From contig CM061235.1 in the NCBI GenBank assembly GCA_030848705.1, forward strand, positions 136,097,228-136,161,227: a DNA stretch of 64,000 bases, written 5' to 3'. The stretch comes from Heracleum sosnowskyi. Taxonomy: Eukaryota > Streptophyta > Magnoliopsida > Apiales > Apiaceae. The notes below the pieces were generated by a model. The model saw nothing but the letters and a program-made list of their open reading frames with translations. It searched no databases and was not told the DNA's origin. How positions within the stretch are numbered: position 1 is the stretch's first letter; each line of letters opens with the position of its first letter. This document shows positions 34,183 through 46,171 of this stretch, in pieces. A program made the translations under genes and the position numbers.

Positions 34183-35065
34183 TTAAGGTCGAAAAGACAT
34201 TAAATCGAAATCGTAAGACCGAGGTCGAAAACATATGGGAAAACGAGGTCGATTCCAATGACCTCGCTCCCAAATAAAGTCGAAAAATAATGAAATTGAG
34301 GTCGAAAAAACCTTAGAACGACATCGAAGGCTCGAAGTCGAAAATATACGAGGAATTGAGGTCGTTTCCATCGACTTCGCACCAAAAATCCAGTCAAAAA
34401 ATTGAAAATTCGAGGTCAAAAAGACCCTAGATCGAAGTTGATTGATTGAGATCGAAAATACACTATAAATCGAGCTCGAACCCCTCGACCTCACACCCAA
34501 GTGAGGTCGAAAACAAAAGGATTCAAGGTCGAAAGAATGAGGTCGAATATGACCTAGAAAACGAGGTCTAAGCGTTCGACCTCACGCCAAATGAGGTCGA
34601 AAACGACCTAGAGATCGAGGTCGATATTGACCTAGAAATCATGGTCGAAAAAGGCTGGAACGAGGTCGAATGACCCATGTCGAAAATGACCTGCAAAATG
34701 AGGGCAAAAGTATGAGGAATCGAGGTCGAATAACCCAGGTCGAAAATGAACTGTAAATCGAGGTCGAAAGTATAAGGGATCGAGGTCGAATGACCGAGGT
34801 CGAAAATGACTGGGAAGTCGAGGTCGAAACCATCGACCTGGGACCAATCAAGGTCGAAAAAAGGCTGGATCGAGGTCGAAGGCTCGAGGTCGAAAAAGAC
34901 TTAAAAATCGAGGTCGAAACCTTCGACCTCACTCCAGTCGAGGTCGAAATCCAGATCGAATTTCAGGTAAAAAATGACCAGTTTCCTGGTCGAATTTGAG
35001 GCCGAAAATGACTTGTTTCCTGGTCAAAAGGAGGTCAGAAATGACCTAATTTGAGGTCGAAAATG
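34183..35065. repeat. GAGGTCGAAA short-period tandem array
   Basis: About 880 bp in which GAGGTCGAAA (or TCGAGGTCGAAA) recurs every ~20-45 bases, separated by variants of ATGACCTAGAAATC and CTTCGACCTCAC. The array is open in several frames on both strands, but the predicted peptides are artefacts of the repeat. It lies just before a polypurine tract and LTR, where Tat/Ogre elements are known to carry variable tandem repeats. Confidence 0.85.
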
Positions 35066-35138
35066 CCCTTAAAAATGGAAAATTTTGAGGAAAAACACGT
35101 TATAACTTCTACGAAAACCCCAAGGAGATTTTCCCAGA

Positions 35139-35150
35139 AGTTGGGGGGCA
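35139..35150 (+). other. Candidate polypurine tract
   Basis: AGTTGGGGGGCA lies immediately before an LTR-like start, AAATGATATGG. A G-rich polypurine run is the plus-strand priming site of LTR elements. Confidence 0.5.
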
Positions 35151-35153
35151 AAT

Positions 35154-35822
35154 GATATGGTCAGAAAAGTAATTATAGAAATATAATTGACAAGTCAATG
35201 GAAAGGCCGATATTTAAGGCCCGACACCCTAATTATTCATTAATTTCGTAATTAATGAATAGGGAAAATATACAGCTCATAAAAAGAGTCCAAAATATGG
35301 TAAATTCATCAAAAAGGATCCAGAATCCCAATTAAAGGCAATTAATGAGTCATAGCCTTTATCAACAAGGAAACGAATTCTCCAGCAGGAAATACAATGT
35401 TTATCCAATATCAAAAAGGAGACTTATTCGTTAAAACTCCTAAACATACCATAAATATTAGGCTCTAGACGCCTATATAAGGACCCTGATCCTACAATCA
35501 GAACTACGTTTTGGGCACAGCTCCATACGTCACAACGCCTCGAAGGCGCAACAAGCCATAAAGGCACCCCTAGAACTACGTTTTAGACTTCATCCTCGAA
35601 TAAGGACATACAAGTCACTACGTCCTTGGTGTGCCTCTGCCGTCATAGCCCCGAGGGCAACACCAAGAACTACGTCTTTGGCTTGATTCTCAATAACGAT
35701 TTGAGATACGTAGGCATCTTGTGAGGACCGATTTAGTCTCGAAACACAAGTGCAGCCATAAAAGCTCGAAGCTCATTAAACCCTCGCATTAAATTCGTAA
35801 GCTCAGATTTTATTCCACAACA
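35154..35822 (+). repeat. LTR of the second Tat-like element
   Basis: It starts TGATATGG after the polypurine tract and appears to end TTCCACAACA. It contains CCTATATAAGG near 35471 (probable TATA) and four ACTACGT motifs, the last in a CTACGT...ACGTAG dyad (35670-35713) like those of the other LTRs here. The right boundary is inferred from the TG...CA rule. No matching target duplication was found because the left end of the element is missing. Confidence 0.6.
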
Positions 35823-36597
35823 CCAGACTTAAACAAAAAACCATATCCATGATGCTTTTCTGTACGGCTGTCCGCCACCATATCATGACTATCAGAATAA
35901 TATATCACTTCCTCGGAGTCAGACTCATCTGAATCCACATGTAACACGGAATCCCGGAGGCCCAGTAAACCGCCTTCACGATCAACATCCATGTTCACCT
36001 TGATGGCCCTACCAACCGGGTCACTCATATGCCTCTTTCTCGAAGGGCCAAGACTACCATCATCAACAGATTTTCTCTTCTCCCATCCCTGTTATTCTCT
36101 CCAGCACCTTCCGTGTGCCCGCCACCTGACTGTCTTTACTCCTGCCAATTTCCCCTAATACGAGATCATTACCAGCATTGGAATCGTCAACTTCATCTAA
36201 ATCAATGATGGGCTCCTTAAAACTAACATTCTTCTTCACACCACTCCCAGACTCGCGTTCTATCTAGCGAATGGCCGACCTCATTTCACAGCTACGAATA
36301 TCCACATCTTCATCCCCAACAACGGTTCGCAACACACGAGCACGAGCTTCGTCTATATCCGGGCTTGTACGCCCTTGCATATCACCATCCTCAGAAGAAC
36401 TGCTAGAGGAGCTCGAAACAGTATCATTTTCAGGACCAACATTTTCCTCCACTTTCTCGCTTGAGGAACTACCGCCATCGACATCCCCATCTTTGTCATT
36501 TTCGACAATATCTTCATATTGATTACCTCCATCCATCTCTTCGATCACCTCCTCATGGTCTACATTCACGTTTACACGACAAGTAGGTCTCACCCTC
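35810..36597 (-). pseudogene. Acidic aORF-like remnant
   Basis: On the minus strand, fragments in two frames read as one very acidic, Ser-rich protein (for example GNQYEDIVENDKDGDVDGG, a run of eight Ser, then DLDEVDDSNAGND and KRHMSDPVGRAIKVNMDVD). An in-frame stop lies near 36266 and a frameshift near 36080. It has no catalytic motif. Its place beside Tat material and its style suggest the middle part of a Tat antisense ORF, but it sits on the far side of the LTR. This may be a rearrangement or a second inserted copy. Confidence 0.4.
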
Positions 36598-37222
36598 CTA
36601 TAAGTGGAACCGAAATAATTCAATTTTTTCGAAGTTATGATATAACCGAACCGAAATAATTCGATTTTTTCGGTTTGGATTAAAAAAACCATAATTTCAA
36701 AACAAATTGATTTTATAAAAATAAAAGCAAAAATATTACATCCATGACTCCATATTCCATAATAAATCATCCCTAAATTAATTATTTGACAAAAGTTTAA
36801 AGTTTTAGCACATTAACAAATTACTATCTTCAATTTTTCAAAATCTTCTTTGCTTATGCGCATATGGATTTGGCTGTAATCTGTATATTATTAGTCTCGA
36901 CCTCTTGCTGTTGGATCTAGGATTAATTAGAATAAGTGTTATGAGTTATGTTTTTTATTTTTAGGATATTGAAACTAATAATCTAACATAATATATGTAA
37001 TATATATAATTTTAAAATACATATAAATATATTTCGATTTTTCGATTTTTAACCGAACTAATATTTTGAAAACCGAACCGAACCAATTTTATTTCGGTTT
37101 GATCGGAAAAACCAAAATATTAAAAAAAAAACTCAATTCAAACTGAACCGAAATAATTTGATTTGGATCGATTTTTTTATTTCGGTTTGATTTTGCTCGG
37201 CCTAAATGGAACACCTCTAATT
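36598..37222. mobile_element. hAT-like MITE fragment
   Basis: The interior is full of AACCGAA and TTTCGGTTTG motifs. The right end reads GGAACACCTCTAA, the usual hAT MITE terminus (reverse of TAGAGGTGTTC). The expected left end is absent, so the element has lost one terminus or been cut into by its neighbour. Confidence 0.5.
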
Positions 37223-37266
37223 CCCTAAAAAGCTTTTGCAAATCAAGTACTCCCACTAGTATTAAC

Positions 37267-40200
37267 TCCTTATATATAATAAGCGTAAGGGAGATCTTAT
37301 CCAAAACTTTGGTTGGTCACTATACTACCAAAAGTATACGATCCGTTGGATTATTAAACTATAAATCTTCAAATCAATGAGGACCGTCAGATATAATATT
37401 AAAAATTTTATTTGATTATTAATAGGATAGTATTTAAATACTAAAAGATGTATTTTGATAATTTAAACCAATTATAAATAGGTTTTCTATATTGAATAGA
37501 AATCTTTATGTAAAAATTCGTAATTATCTTTTCTCTTTAGTTTATGGATAGTTCCAGTTAGATAATAATTATTAAACCATCATTAAATTAAAGATAATTT
37601 TGTAAGCTTCGTGTGGGCTGTAAAATCGTTAAAATATGTTGTCTAAAACTCAAGATAGAGCCCAAACAGTAAAGTTATTATCTAAATTTTAATAAATGTA
37701 TTTTTATTATTGTAGCACCAATTTAATTTTTTTTCCTAATTTTTTTAAATTTATAAATTCTATTTTTATTTCAATAAAATATTAAAACCAATTTAAGAAA
37801 AAATTAAAATCGATCGTCTTTGTACGATTACGACCAAATTAATAATTATAGTTAGATCTTAAATAGATCGATGCGAATTATTAGATCTAATATTAAAAAG
37901 TGTATCTGATTAATAATAGAATTATATTTAAATAATAAAAAGTATATTTTGATAATTTAAAATTTTTCTATGTAAAAATTCTTAAATATCTTTTCTCTTG
38001 AATTTATGTATAGTTCCAGTTAGATAATAATTATTAAATCACATATCAAGATAACAATTCATATCGATTACAATGATACACATGGACCCTACGTTATAAC
38101 AAACTTAGGAGAACTCATGTACATGAATAAATTTAAATACTTTTTTTTCTGAAGGAACATAACAATTTGATTAATCCAAATTATAATTATATTATTTTAC
38201 ATATAACAAACATAAAAGAATAATATCAAAATATTATTAAAATATTGAGGGTTTCATATTCATAAACGATAATTTTGAATATAATACTTATATTAAAATA
38301 TGTATTTGATTAAATGTAGGATTATATTTAAATATTAAGAAGTGTGCTTTGATAATTTAAACCAATTATGAATTGATTTTCTATATTGAATTGAATTCTT
38401 TATGAAAACTTCTTAACCACCTTTTCTTTTCAGTTTATTTTATGAGTAGGTCAACTGGTCAAGTTAGATAATAATTATTAAACCATCATTAAATTAAAGA
38501 TAATTTCGTTAGTTTCGCATGAGTTGTAAAATCGTCAAAATTCAATTTCTAAAACTCAAGATAGAACCCAAATAGTAAAGTGTGTATCTAAATTTTAATA
38601 AATATTTTTTTATTATTGTAGCACCAATTTATTTATTTTTCCACTAATTCTTTTAAATATAGAGAAATTTTATATTTCTTTCAAAAAAGTATAAAAATTA
38701 ATTAAGAACAAATTCAAATTGATAAAGAATATAATAATATGAGAATACAATTTTATATAATCATAACATAATTTTTATTCTGTTTAATAATTTTTAAGTA
38801 ATAATGTATTTTAAAATTTTATATACACTGTAAATAAAACCGAAATATTAAAAGTAAAAGTAGTTAGTAAGATACTTATATCAGTATATACTTGATATCC
38901 GTATTATATTAAATCCTTATATATAATAATCATAATAGGGATCTTATCCAAAATTTTGGTCGTAGACAACCAAATTAATAAGGACCATTAGATCTTAACT
39001 AGATAAATGAAAATTATTAGATCAAATATTTAAAAAGTGTATTTTATTAATAATAGGATTATATTTAAATTCTAAAAGGTGTATTTTGATAATTTAAACC
39101 AAATATACCAAATATAAATAAGTTTTCTATATTGAATAGAATTCTCTATGTAAAAAATTCGTGACTTTCTTTTCTCTTCCATGGATAATTCCAGTTAGAT
39201 GAAAATTGTTAAACCATCTTTTAATTAAATATAATTTAGTTATCTTCATGTGGGGTATAAAATCGTCAAAATCTGATTTTTAAAACACAAGATAAAGCCC
39301 AAATTAGTAAAGTGAATATTTAAATTCTAATAATAATTATTATGTCATCATTATTTTAATACCAATTTAATTACTTTTTTCTAACTATTTTAAATTTAGA
39401 AATCTATGTTCAAAAATTAAAATCAATCTAAGAAAAATTCAAATCAACAAAGAATATAATAATACGAGGATAAATTTTTATAAAATTGTGCATATTTTTA
39501 ATCCTATTTTATTAAGTTTTAGATCATAAATAATCAAATATTATTTATTATTAAATAATAAATTATACTTAAATGGTGATTTTGTTTTATAAGAACTCAT
39601 AGATACCTAATTTTAGACTCAGATACAGAGGCCAAACTTTTTTAACATATATACAAAAAATGAAAAAATTCTTTATTTAAAAAAAAAACTATAAATTTTA
39701 ATATGTTGTTGGTAGATTCAAAACTTGGATCATTATACATGATAATTTTACTGTTATATCTAACGTTTTTCAACAATTTAATTTGAAACATCCAACGATT
39801 ATGGATTGAGTGATCAAACAAAGCACCAAACTTATAAGGAAGCTTTCATTATTTAGTCTTTAATATAATAACATAGATATTTATAGGATATAATATAAAA
39901 AATGAATTTTATATAGAATTTTGATCGTCACGGTGTACTACTTTAAAAGAAGAACTATTACAAAAAAAAAATTATATTTTAATTGATAATTTATTTTCTC
40001 AAAAGTTCAAAGTTCCCGCATCTTTAACATATTACAAAAAAGAGTATATTATATTTTAGCAATAAATTTTTAAAAAAATTATAAATATTAAGAAAAATTA
40101 ATGATGTTATCATGGTAGTTTGTTTCTAAATACAGCCAAAACATTCCCAACCGTTAGATCCAATACTTTTAAAAATAGATGATCAAGATTATATCATATA

Positions 40201-40746
40201 AAAATAAGTTATTGTTTAAAAATGATATAAGTTAAAATATATTATATTAGGATTGCATTTTCTAAAAAGTCAAAACATAAAAATAGTTGTAATTAAATAA
40301 GGAAACTCATTTAATACCAAAATAATCAAAATCGTTTAATGTTAAATAGATAGGTGAAAACCGTTAGATTTAACATTAAAAACTGTATTTGATTAATGAA
40401 GGGTATTCTAATAATCTAAACTACATATAAGTAGATTTCCTAAATCGAATAGAATTCTCAACATTAAATTTCGTCACTTTATTCTCTTTTTAGTTTTAAA
40501 TAGTTTAGCGTGTAAAATATAATAAATATCAAATTTTTAACTATAATTTTTTTGGCTAAATATTTTTTAACAATAATTTAATCATGTAAACTAATAACTT
40601 TTAAATATTAAAATATTCATAAATAAATATAATTATAAATATTTAAAAAACAATCGTGTGTTGCATGGATAATAAAAATATAATTATAAACAGAATAATT
40701 ATAAATAAAATTTAAGTAACCGTGTATCGCACGGGCTATAAGCTAG
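37267..40746 (+). mobile_element. Composite Helitron (two heads, one tail)
   Basis: The tail is a hairpin, CCGTGTATCGCACGG (40720-40734), then CTAG at 40743-40746 before T. There are two Helitron-like 5' ends: TCCTTATATATAATAA at 37267 (preceded by C) and again at 38914 (preceded by A, as expected). 38914-40746 is therefore the cleaner unit (1833 bp), and 37267-38913 is a related copy without its own tail. A module containing AGTTCCAGTTAGATAATAAT recurs near 37552, 38012 and, with changes, 38452 and 39191. Non-coding. Confidence 0.65.
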
Positions 40747-41750
40747 TATTATATAGTACACGGATAATTTTGTCAAAAAATGTTAAATAGTTAGGTCATA
40801 TATCAATACATGTTCCCCGCCAATGTGTTCCCTCGAGTTATCTATTTTTTTGTCTCAAATATAACTAAAATTATTGCACATTTTTCCACGAGATTTACAA
40901 CTACATGATATGCATTTTACAATTTCTTTGGGTTCTTTACTTTAAATAAAATAAAGTTTAACATGTATTTTAATGAAAAAATTTAGAGAACTTATAAAAA
41001 ATATTACTTTTAAAAAAAATTGCAATTTTATCATATTCTGAAAATATTTGCAAAAATACGGTCGGTAACCAAATGCAACCTAAAAATATTTGTAAAAATA
41101 CGGTCTGCAACCATATATAACCTAAAAAAATTTGTAAAAATACGGTGCAACCAGATTCAACCAAATCAACCAGATGAAACTTTTTTAAAAACAAATTGAA
41201 ATCAACTGAAAATTCAAAAAAAATTGTTAGTAAGAGGGAGTTAATGAAGATAAAGATGAATAAAAAATATTATGGGATTGGATATTTATGGAAAAAAAAA
41301 CCCCAAAATTTACAAGTATTTTATAAAATAATAAAGTAAAATATTTAATATTAAAATATAGAGTTAAGTGTTAAGAATGGGACCCTTAAATCTTTGCAAA
41401 GATATGAAGCCAGTTACTTTATTTCAGGGCCATGGATAAGAAGCCATGTGTGCGAATCAGAGAATAGTAATGTAGTAGAATTTGGCACGTGTTTTCAGCC
41501 TTATAGAGCCCAGTCACATCTTATCATAATTTAATACTCACTACTCGACTGTCTTTCTTTTGCTGTTCGACAGATACTCCGTGTCCCCCCTTCCACCCGG
41601 CACTCAATTCTCTCTTTCCAAATTAACCTTTAATGCGTAGTTGGTGAAGTGTTTTTCAGGATCAACACCAATTTAAACTTTTAAGGGGATCCGTTTCCAA
41701 AATTTATCAGAGAAAATAAACAAAGAATCTAATGATCTTTCGTAAGGTAT
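40747..41750. other. AT-rich intergenic region with a short tandem repeat
   Basis: No gene. Around 41045-41165 a ~56-bp unit with AAAATACGGT and CAACC is present about three times. The right part (41400-41650) is less AT-rich and ordinary. Confidence 0.5.
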
Positions 41751-42064
41751 CACTCCCTCTGTCCCCGTGAATTGTATACACTGGGATTAAGCACGTAAAC
41801 TAAGAAAATATATAAAAAATGAGTAAAATTAGATGAAAAGTGAGTAAAGTGATGGGACCTATCAATATTTAATAATAGATTTGAAATAGTGGAGGAAGTA
41901 GTGAGTGTAATAGTGATTTATATTGTTATAGAATAGAGATAGTGGAGAAAGTAGTGGGTGTAATCGTATTTTATATTATTAAAAGTTACTATTTTTAGAA
42001 TGTATAGAAATGAATGTGACATCCCAAAATAGAAAGTGTATAGAAATGAATAGGACGGAGGGAG
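41751..42064. mobile_element. Stowaway-like MITE
   Basis: The left end CTCCCTCTGTCCC and right end GGACGGAGGGAG are the standard Stowaway (Tc1/mariner) termini, with TA to the right (42065-42066) and near the left end. About 314 bp with no coding. Confidence 0.85.
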
Positions 42065-42579
42065 TATAAAATTTTAACATATGAAAGAACACCCCAAGTC
42101 CCCAACTTAAATTGCCAATTCAACTTATGGTCCTGTGGGCTGTGAGATGCTATTGGGCTTTCCGTAAGAATTAGTTAATTATGGGCTGTCCTCTCTTTGT
42201 CTATAAGGAGCAACAAAAATAAGTATATGCTTGGATTGGTTAACTTGGACAGTATAAATTCATGACTTGATGTTAAAAAAATGTTCATTTATCAGATAAA
42301 TGAATTACATAATTTCTCTGGATTGAGTTAGACGAAAATGCAAAATACTTAATTATTAAATTCCGCGGAGAACTACTTGAAATAGAAATGATTTTTTGAT
42401 TATTCAACGAATAGCATAATATGTTCGGATTGAGTTAGAAAAACATAATATCTTTAGATTGTTCTTCTTTTTCAAATTTAATTTCAATCTGTTATCCTTA
42501 AGATGAAGGGTTCTAAATTAGTGTCTTGCATATATCTTTCATTAATTTAACATGGAAATGCATATTTGGTTGTGACAAT
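42065..42579. other. Intergenic, no feature seen
   Basis: About 0.5 kb between two MITEs. There are weak internal echoes (ATCTTTAGATTG-like and TTGAGTTAGA-like words repeat), but there is no gene or defined element. Confidence 0.4.
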
Positions 42580-43252
42580 GGGCCTGTTTGGCAATTGATT
42601 TATAAGTCAACTTATGGCTTATAAATCAATTTTGACTTATAGAGGGTGTTTGTGTACTCAACTTATTTCACTAACTTATAAATTATAACTTATTTTTTTA
42701 GCTTATGACTTATGGGGGGTGTTTGTGTACCCGACTTATAATCTAACTTATAACTTATAAATTGATAAGTTGAATGTTATAAAATACTAACATTTTGCTC
42801 AACTTATTTCATTTTTCATGATTTCTTTATCTATTTAGTAGTTTATATTTTTATATTTATACTTTTAAATGTTTTTTAATCTAAAATGTATTTATCGAGA
42901 TCATTATATTAATTAATTATTTTTCAATTTAGTTGTTTATATTTTTATATTTATACTTTTAAATGTTTTTTAATCTAAAATGTATTTATTGAGATCATTA
43001 TATTAATTAATAATTTTTTCAATTTAATTTAATAAAAAAATTATTAACTTATAAGTAAATTTATCCAAACACTTACGTAACTTATAAGTTTGCATCAACT
43101 TATCACTTATAAAGCACTTACTCATTATAATACATAAGTTCACTTTTTTTAGTTCTCCCAAACACTTATAACAATCCATCAACTTATCAATTATAAAGCA
43201 CTTACTCATTTTAAGCTATAAGTCAACTTTTGCTTGATACCCCAAACGCCCA
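42580..43252. mobile_element. hAT-like MITE with internal duplication
   Basis: The ends GGGCCTGTTTGG and CCAAACGCCC are near-inverted. ACAAT occurs on both outer sides (42575-42579 and 43251-43255). The interior is built from TTATAAGT/ACTTATAA motifs in both orientations and a ~94-bp direct duplication starting near 42841 and 42935. Non-coding. Confidence 0.65.
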
Positions 43253-44342
43253 CAATATCAGCTGTGATGTTTAAAATATACTGAGTTGAAGCACATGACT
43301 ACAATAAATATGAAGTATACAATTGTCCAACGGTGGGTGTGATTGCTGATTTTGGGCTTTTAATCACAAGGAGGGACATATAGGAGGAAGGATTCATTTT
43401 GTTGTAATTGTAATGTTGAGCTATTACAATTCCTTTTATCCAATTTATGAAATTCCAAGACTGGGAACCATTACAGAACTTGACAACTTATCAGGAAAAG
43501 TTTACAAGCTGAAAAGATCTCTCTCCTTGTCTGCTAATACTACATACAATGCTTCTCAAGTCTGTTGTTGTTTACCCTTCGCTAAATAATCTTTTTATTT
43601 CGTATGTATCTTTAATTCCAGGCTTCACATCTCTGCTTCTCAACTCTATCCTGCAACGTCCTTGGCTATTTTGACATGCATTCGAATATTCTGACACTTG
43701 TATATTTTAGTATGCAGGAGAACATGGACAAACCTATTGATATGAAGTCATGGGAATACAGGTAGAATGACTCGAAAAGCTCACTGCTATATAAAGACAT
43801 AAATATCTTATTGGTAGCTTCGATTCATCATTCATTTGGAGTTGGAGCGTTGAGAGAAATACAACATTTGGGTAATCTGGATAGAAAGTTTACGCATTGT
43901 ATAAAAAATTATTAGCAGGCCTGCAAAATTTTAGAAACAATTCATGTTCTTTAGATATGCTTTTTGCTCTTAACTTTCTTTGTTGAGAAGGAAATAAAGC
44001 TCCAATTGCTGAGAAAGTCTTTTTAGCTCTCAACTACTTACAAGTTATTAGTTCCTTGACTCATGCGGGGAAGTCCAAAGGTTTATGAAGAATGCCAAGA
44101 CAATATCTTTCAGTATTGTAATTCATCGTTGTCTAGCTAATGTTGTGAAATTTTTTAATTTCCATATGTCATGAGTCGTGAGTGAGAATATAATTGTTAT
44201 ATATGTTTCTTTTTATGCAATATGTTACGATTTTGGCTTTCTTGAGGTAACATTAGTGCTTCTGAGGGGAACCATGGAAGTCATCAAAAAGTACTTTAAG
44301 ACAATTCCAAATAGAAAAACTATTAACGACCGTATTCGTAAT

Positions 44343-44386
<44 letters not shown>

Positions 44387-44539
44387 GACTCGCGTGTACA
44401 TGCTTTTTACGCTAGTTTATATTGTGTTCAACATTCAAAATTACAAAAAGCTCTGCTTTATGTTACTATATTATTACTAATAACTATAATCATGCGTGAA
44501 ATTCGAGAAAATTCCCCAACAATAATTAGAAATGTTAAG
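43253..44539. other. Intergenic region with TA repeats
   Basis: No gene is recognised. A (TA)n/(CATA)n tract lies at about 44343-44386. Just after it, ACTCGCGTGTACATGC...ACGCTAGTTTA (44388-44419) loosely resembles the Helitron tail at 111-145, but the hairpin is poor. Confidence 0.4.
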
Positions 44540-45303
44540 TGTTACTAATAAAATGTGTCTCGTCTAAAGAGAGAAGGTATCCCCCTCATGTATGCTCGCC
44601 CATTTACTAAATCGACTGAAAGAATAGAGTGGAAGAAATTTCGAGAAAGTAACCGGGCTTCGCCCATGATTGTCCTCGTCCGGTTTAGGACTCGCCTTTC
44701 TAAAACAGCCTCGTCAGTTACTAACAAATGTATTTTCCGGGCTCAGTTCATACCTTTGGAATAACATCGTTTGAAGGAACCGGCCCAATTCAGGTTAGGA
44801 GGCGTTGCCCTCCGAAGGGGTCAAAGAGCGTCACCTCTTTATAAATCTTTAGACAAGACCCATTAAATTGCTATCTTTACTTACTGGTTTAAAGTGAGCA
44901 TTGACTCCGATAATCTCGGATCAATGACTTAATCGTTATGTTACGAGAAATTAGTTAGGGTATCTAAGTCGATGAAGATTCTAAAAGACGGTGACCTCGG
45001 TCCTATGGGTTTTTTCTCAAAGAAGGAAATTATGCCCATATCAGTTACTTGTTCTCCAAAAACTATGTTTGGCTTAAACCCTATAAATAAGATACGTAGA
45101 TATATTGTATGGTACGATGCAAGTTTGTGAAAAGAGAGAATACAATATTTGATCTTAATTGCAATCAAATCTCACATACAATCTCAGACTTCCTCAGATC
45201 ACAAACCCTAACCCTCACATCTTAGTCATTCGCCGTCATCAACCACCACCACAATTTCAGCAACCCTCCCCGAATTTGTTTTCACCAAATTCCTTCGTTA
45301 ACC
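44540..45303 (+). mobile_element. Solo LTR (764 bp) of a Tat-like family
   Basis: It starts TGTTACTAAT and ends GTTAACC. A perfect 5-bp duplication, TTAAG, flanks it (44535-44539 and 45304-45308). The end is CC rather than CA, presumably one mutation. A promoter-like CCTATAAATAAG (45080-45091) lies inside the same CTAYGT...ACGTAG dyad seen in other LTRs here. The 3' part, ending CACCAAATTCCTTCGTTAAC, resembles the 16-kb LTR. No internal region remains, as expected after LTR-LTR recombination. Confidence 0.8.
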
Positions 45304-45493
45304 TTAAGTAATTCAAAAACATTTCTCAAAATTGTACCAGATATTCCGTTTGATAAAAAAATTGAGTAATAAATGATATGTCAATAATTTTATTAAAAAA
45401 TTTATTAATTAAACGGTGACACATATATATATTATTATTATTATTTTTAAATAATTTATCAAAAAAAAGAGAATGAAGCAAATACCATAAATT

Positions 45494-45911
45494 AGAGCAA
45501 GTCCAACAGTGTCTTAGTGCAATCCCTAAAAATATTATAAAATAAGGAATCTTAGTGATTTAGGAACAACAATTTGTATGTCAACTCCAACAACAATCCT
45601 TATATTCATTCCTTATTATTATAATAATAATATATTTAAACTACTAAGTGAAAAATTGTGGGACCTAAAATTTAAAAAGTGAAAAATAGTGGGGACCAAG
45701 TGTGTTGAATATGAGAGAATGTAATTTTTTATTCTTAAAAATGAAATAGGGGATGACTAATGGTTACCTAAAAGTAAGGAATGATTAGTAAATTTAAGTA
45801 TGTGCTAGTGATTTAGGGAATTACTAAGATACTGTTGGAGCACCATTTTGATGTCACATTACCTATACTTGAATTTAAGAACTCATTTAGGGAAGCTGTT
45901 GGACTTGCTCT
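45494..45911. mobile_element. MITE with AGAGCAAGTCCAACAG ends
   Basis: The left end AGAGCAAGTCCAACAG and right end CTGTTGGACTTGCTCT are perfect inverted complements over 16 bp. About 418 bp, AT-rich inside, flanked by TTA/TTG-like bases. Probably a PIF/Harbinger- or hAT-type MITE. It ends about 260 bp before the TLC gene start and may lie in its promoter. Confidence 0.8.
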
Positions 45912-46171
45912 TGGGTTGGGTACTGGCTTTAGATTCTCATCAAGGGTTACCCTGATCAACTTCTACCCCCTCTTTAAACTTTAAAGACACATGGGCTTTA
46001 GATTCTCATTCATCATCTACCTTCCACGCATATTTATTTCACTTCTAATCCAATTTGGAGCCTTAAAAGTCTTATTTCTTTGTAACTAAACCTTCTCTAA
46101 ACTAAAACCACACGCACATGTATCTATATATTTGTACATACAACTCCATGACATCTCATTTACTACTTTCA

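Noticed and set aside
34183..34999. Several overlapping open frames of 65-105 codons in the GAGGTCGAAA array
   Set aside because: They are open because the repeat lacks stops. The peptides (for example repeated RPRSFDLD-like words) simply repeat the DNA unit.
34183..35065. CRISPR-like array
   Set aside because: The host is a plant, the spacing is irregular, spacers are not unique, and the position before a polypurine tract explains it as a retroelement array.
36271..36522. Plus-strand open frame rich in Ser and Pro
   Set aside because: Antisense to the acidic minus-strand remnant; no start context or family match.
44388..44419. Third Helitron-like tail before the 44.5-kb solo LTR
   Set aside because: It ends CGCTAGTTTA like the tail at 135, but the upstream hairpin does not pair well and no head was found.
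46118..46171. Longer N-terminus for the TLC protein from an upstream ATG
   Set aside because: The extra 18 residues (MYLYICTYNS and on) do not fit the family N-terminus. MEALIPQL does.
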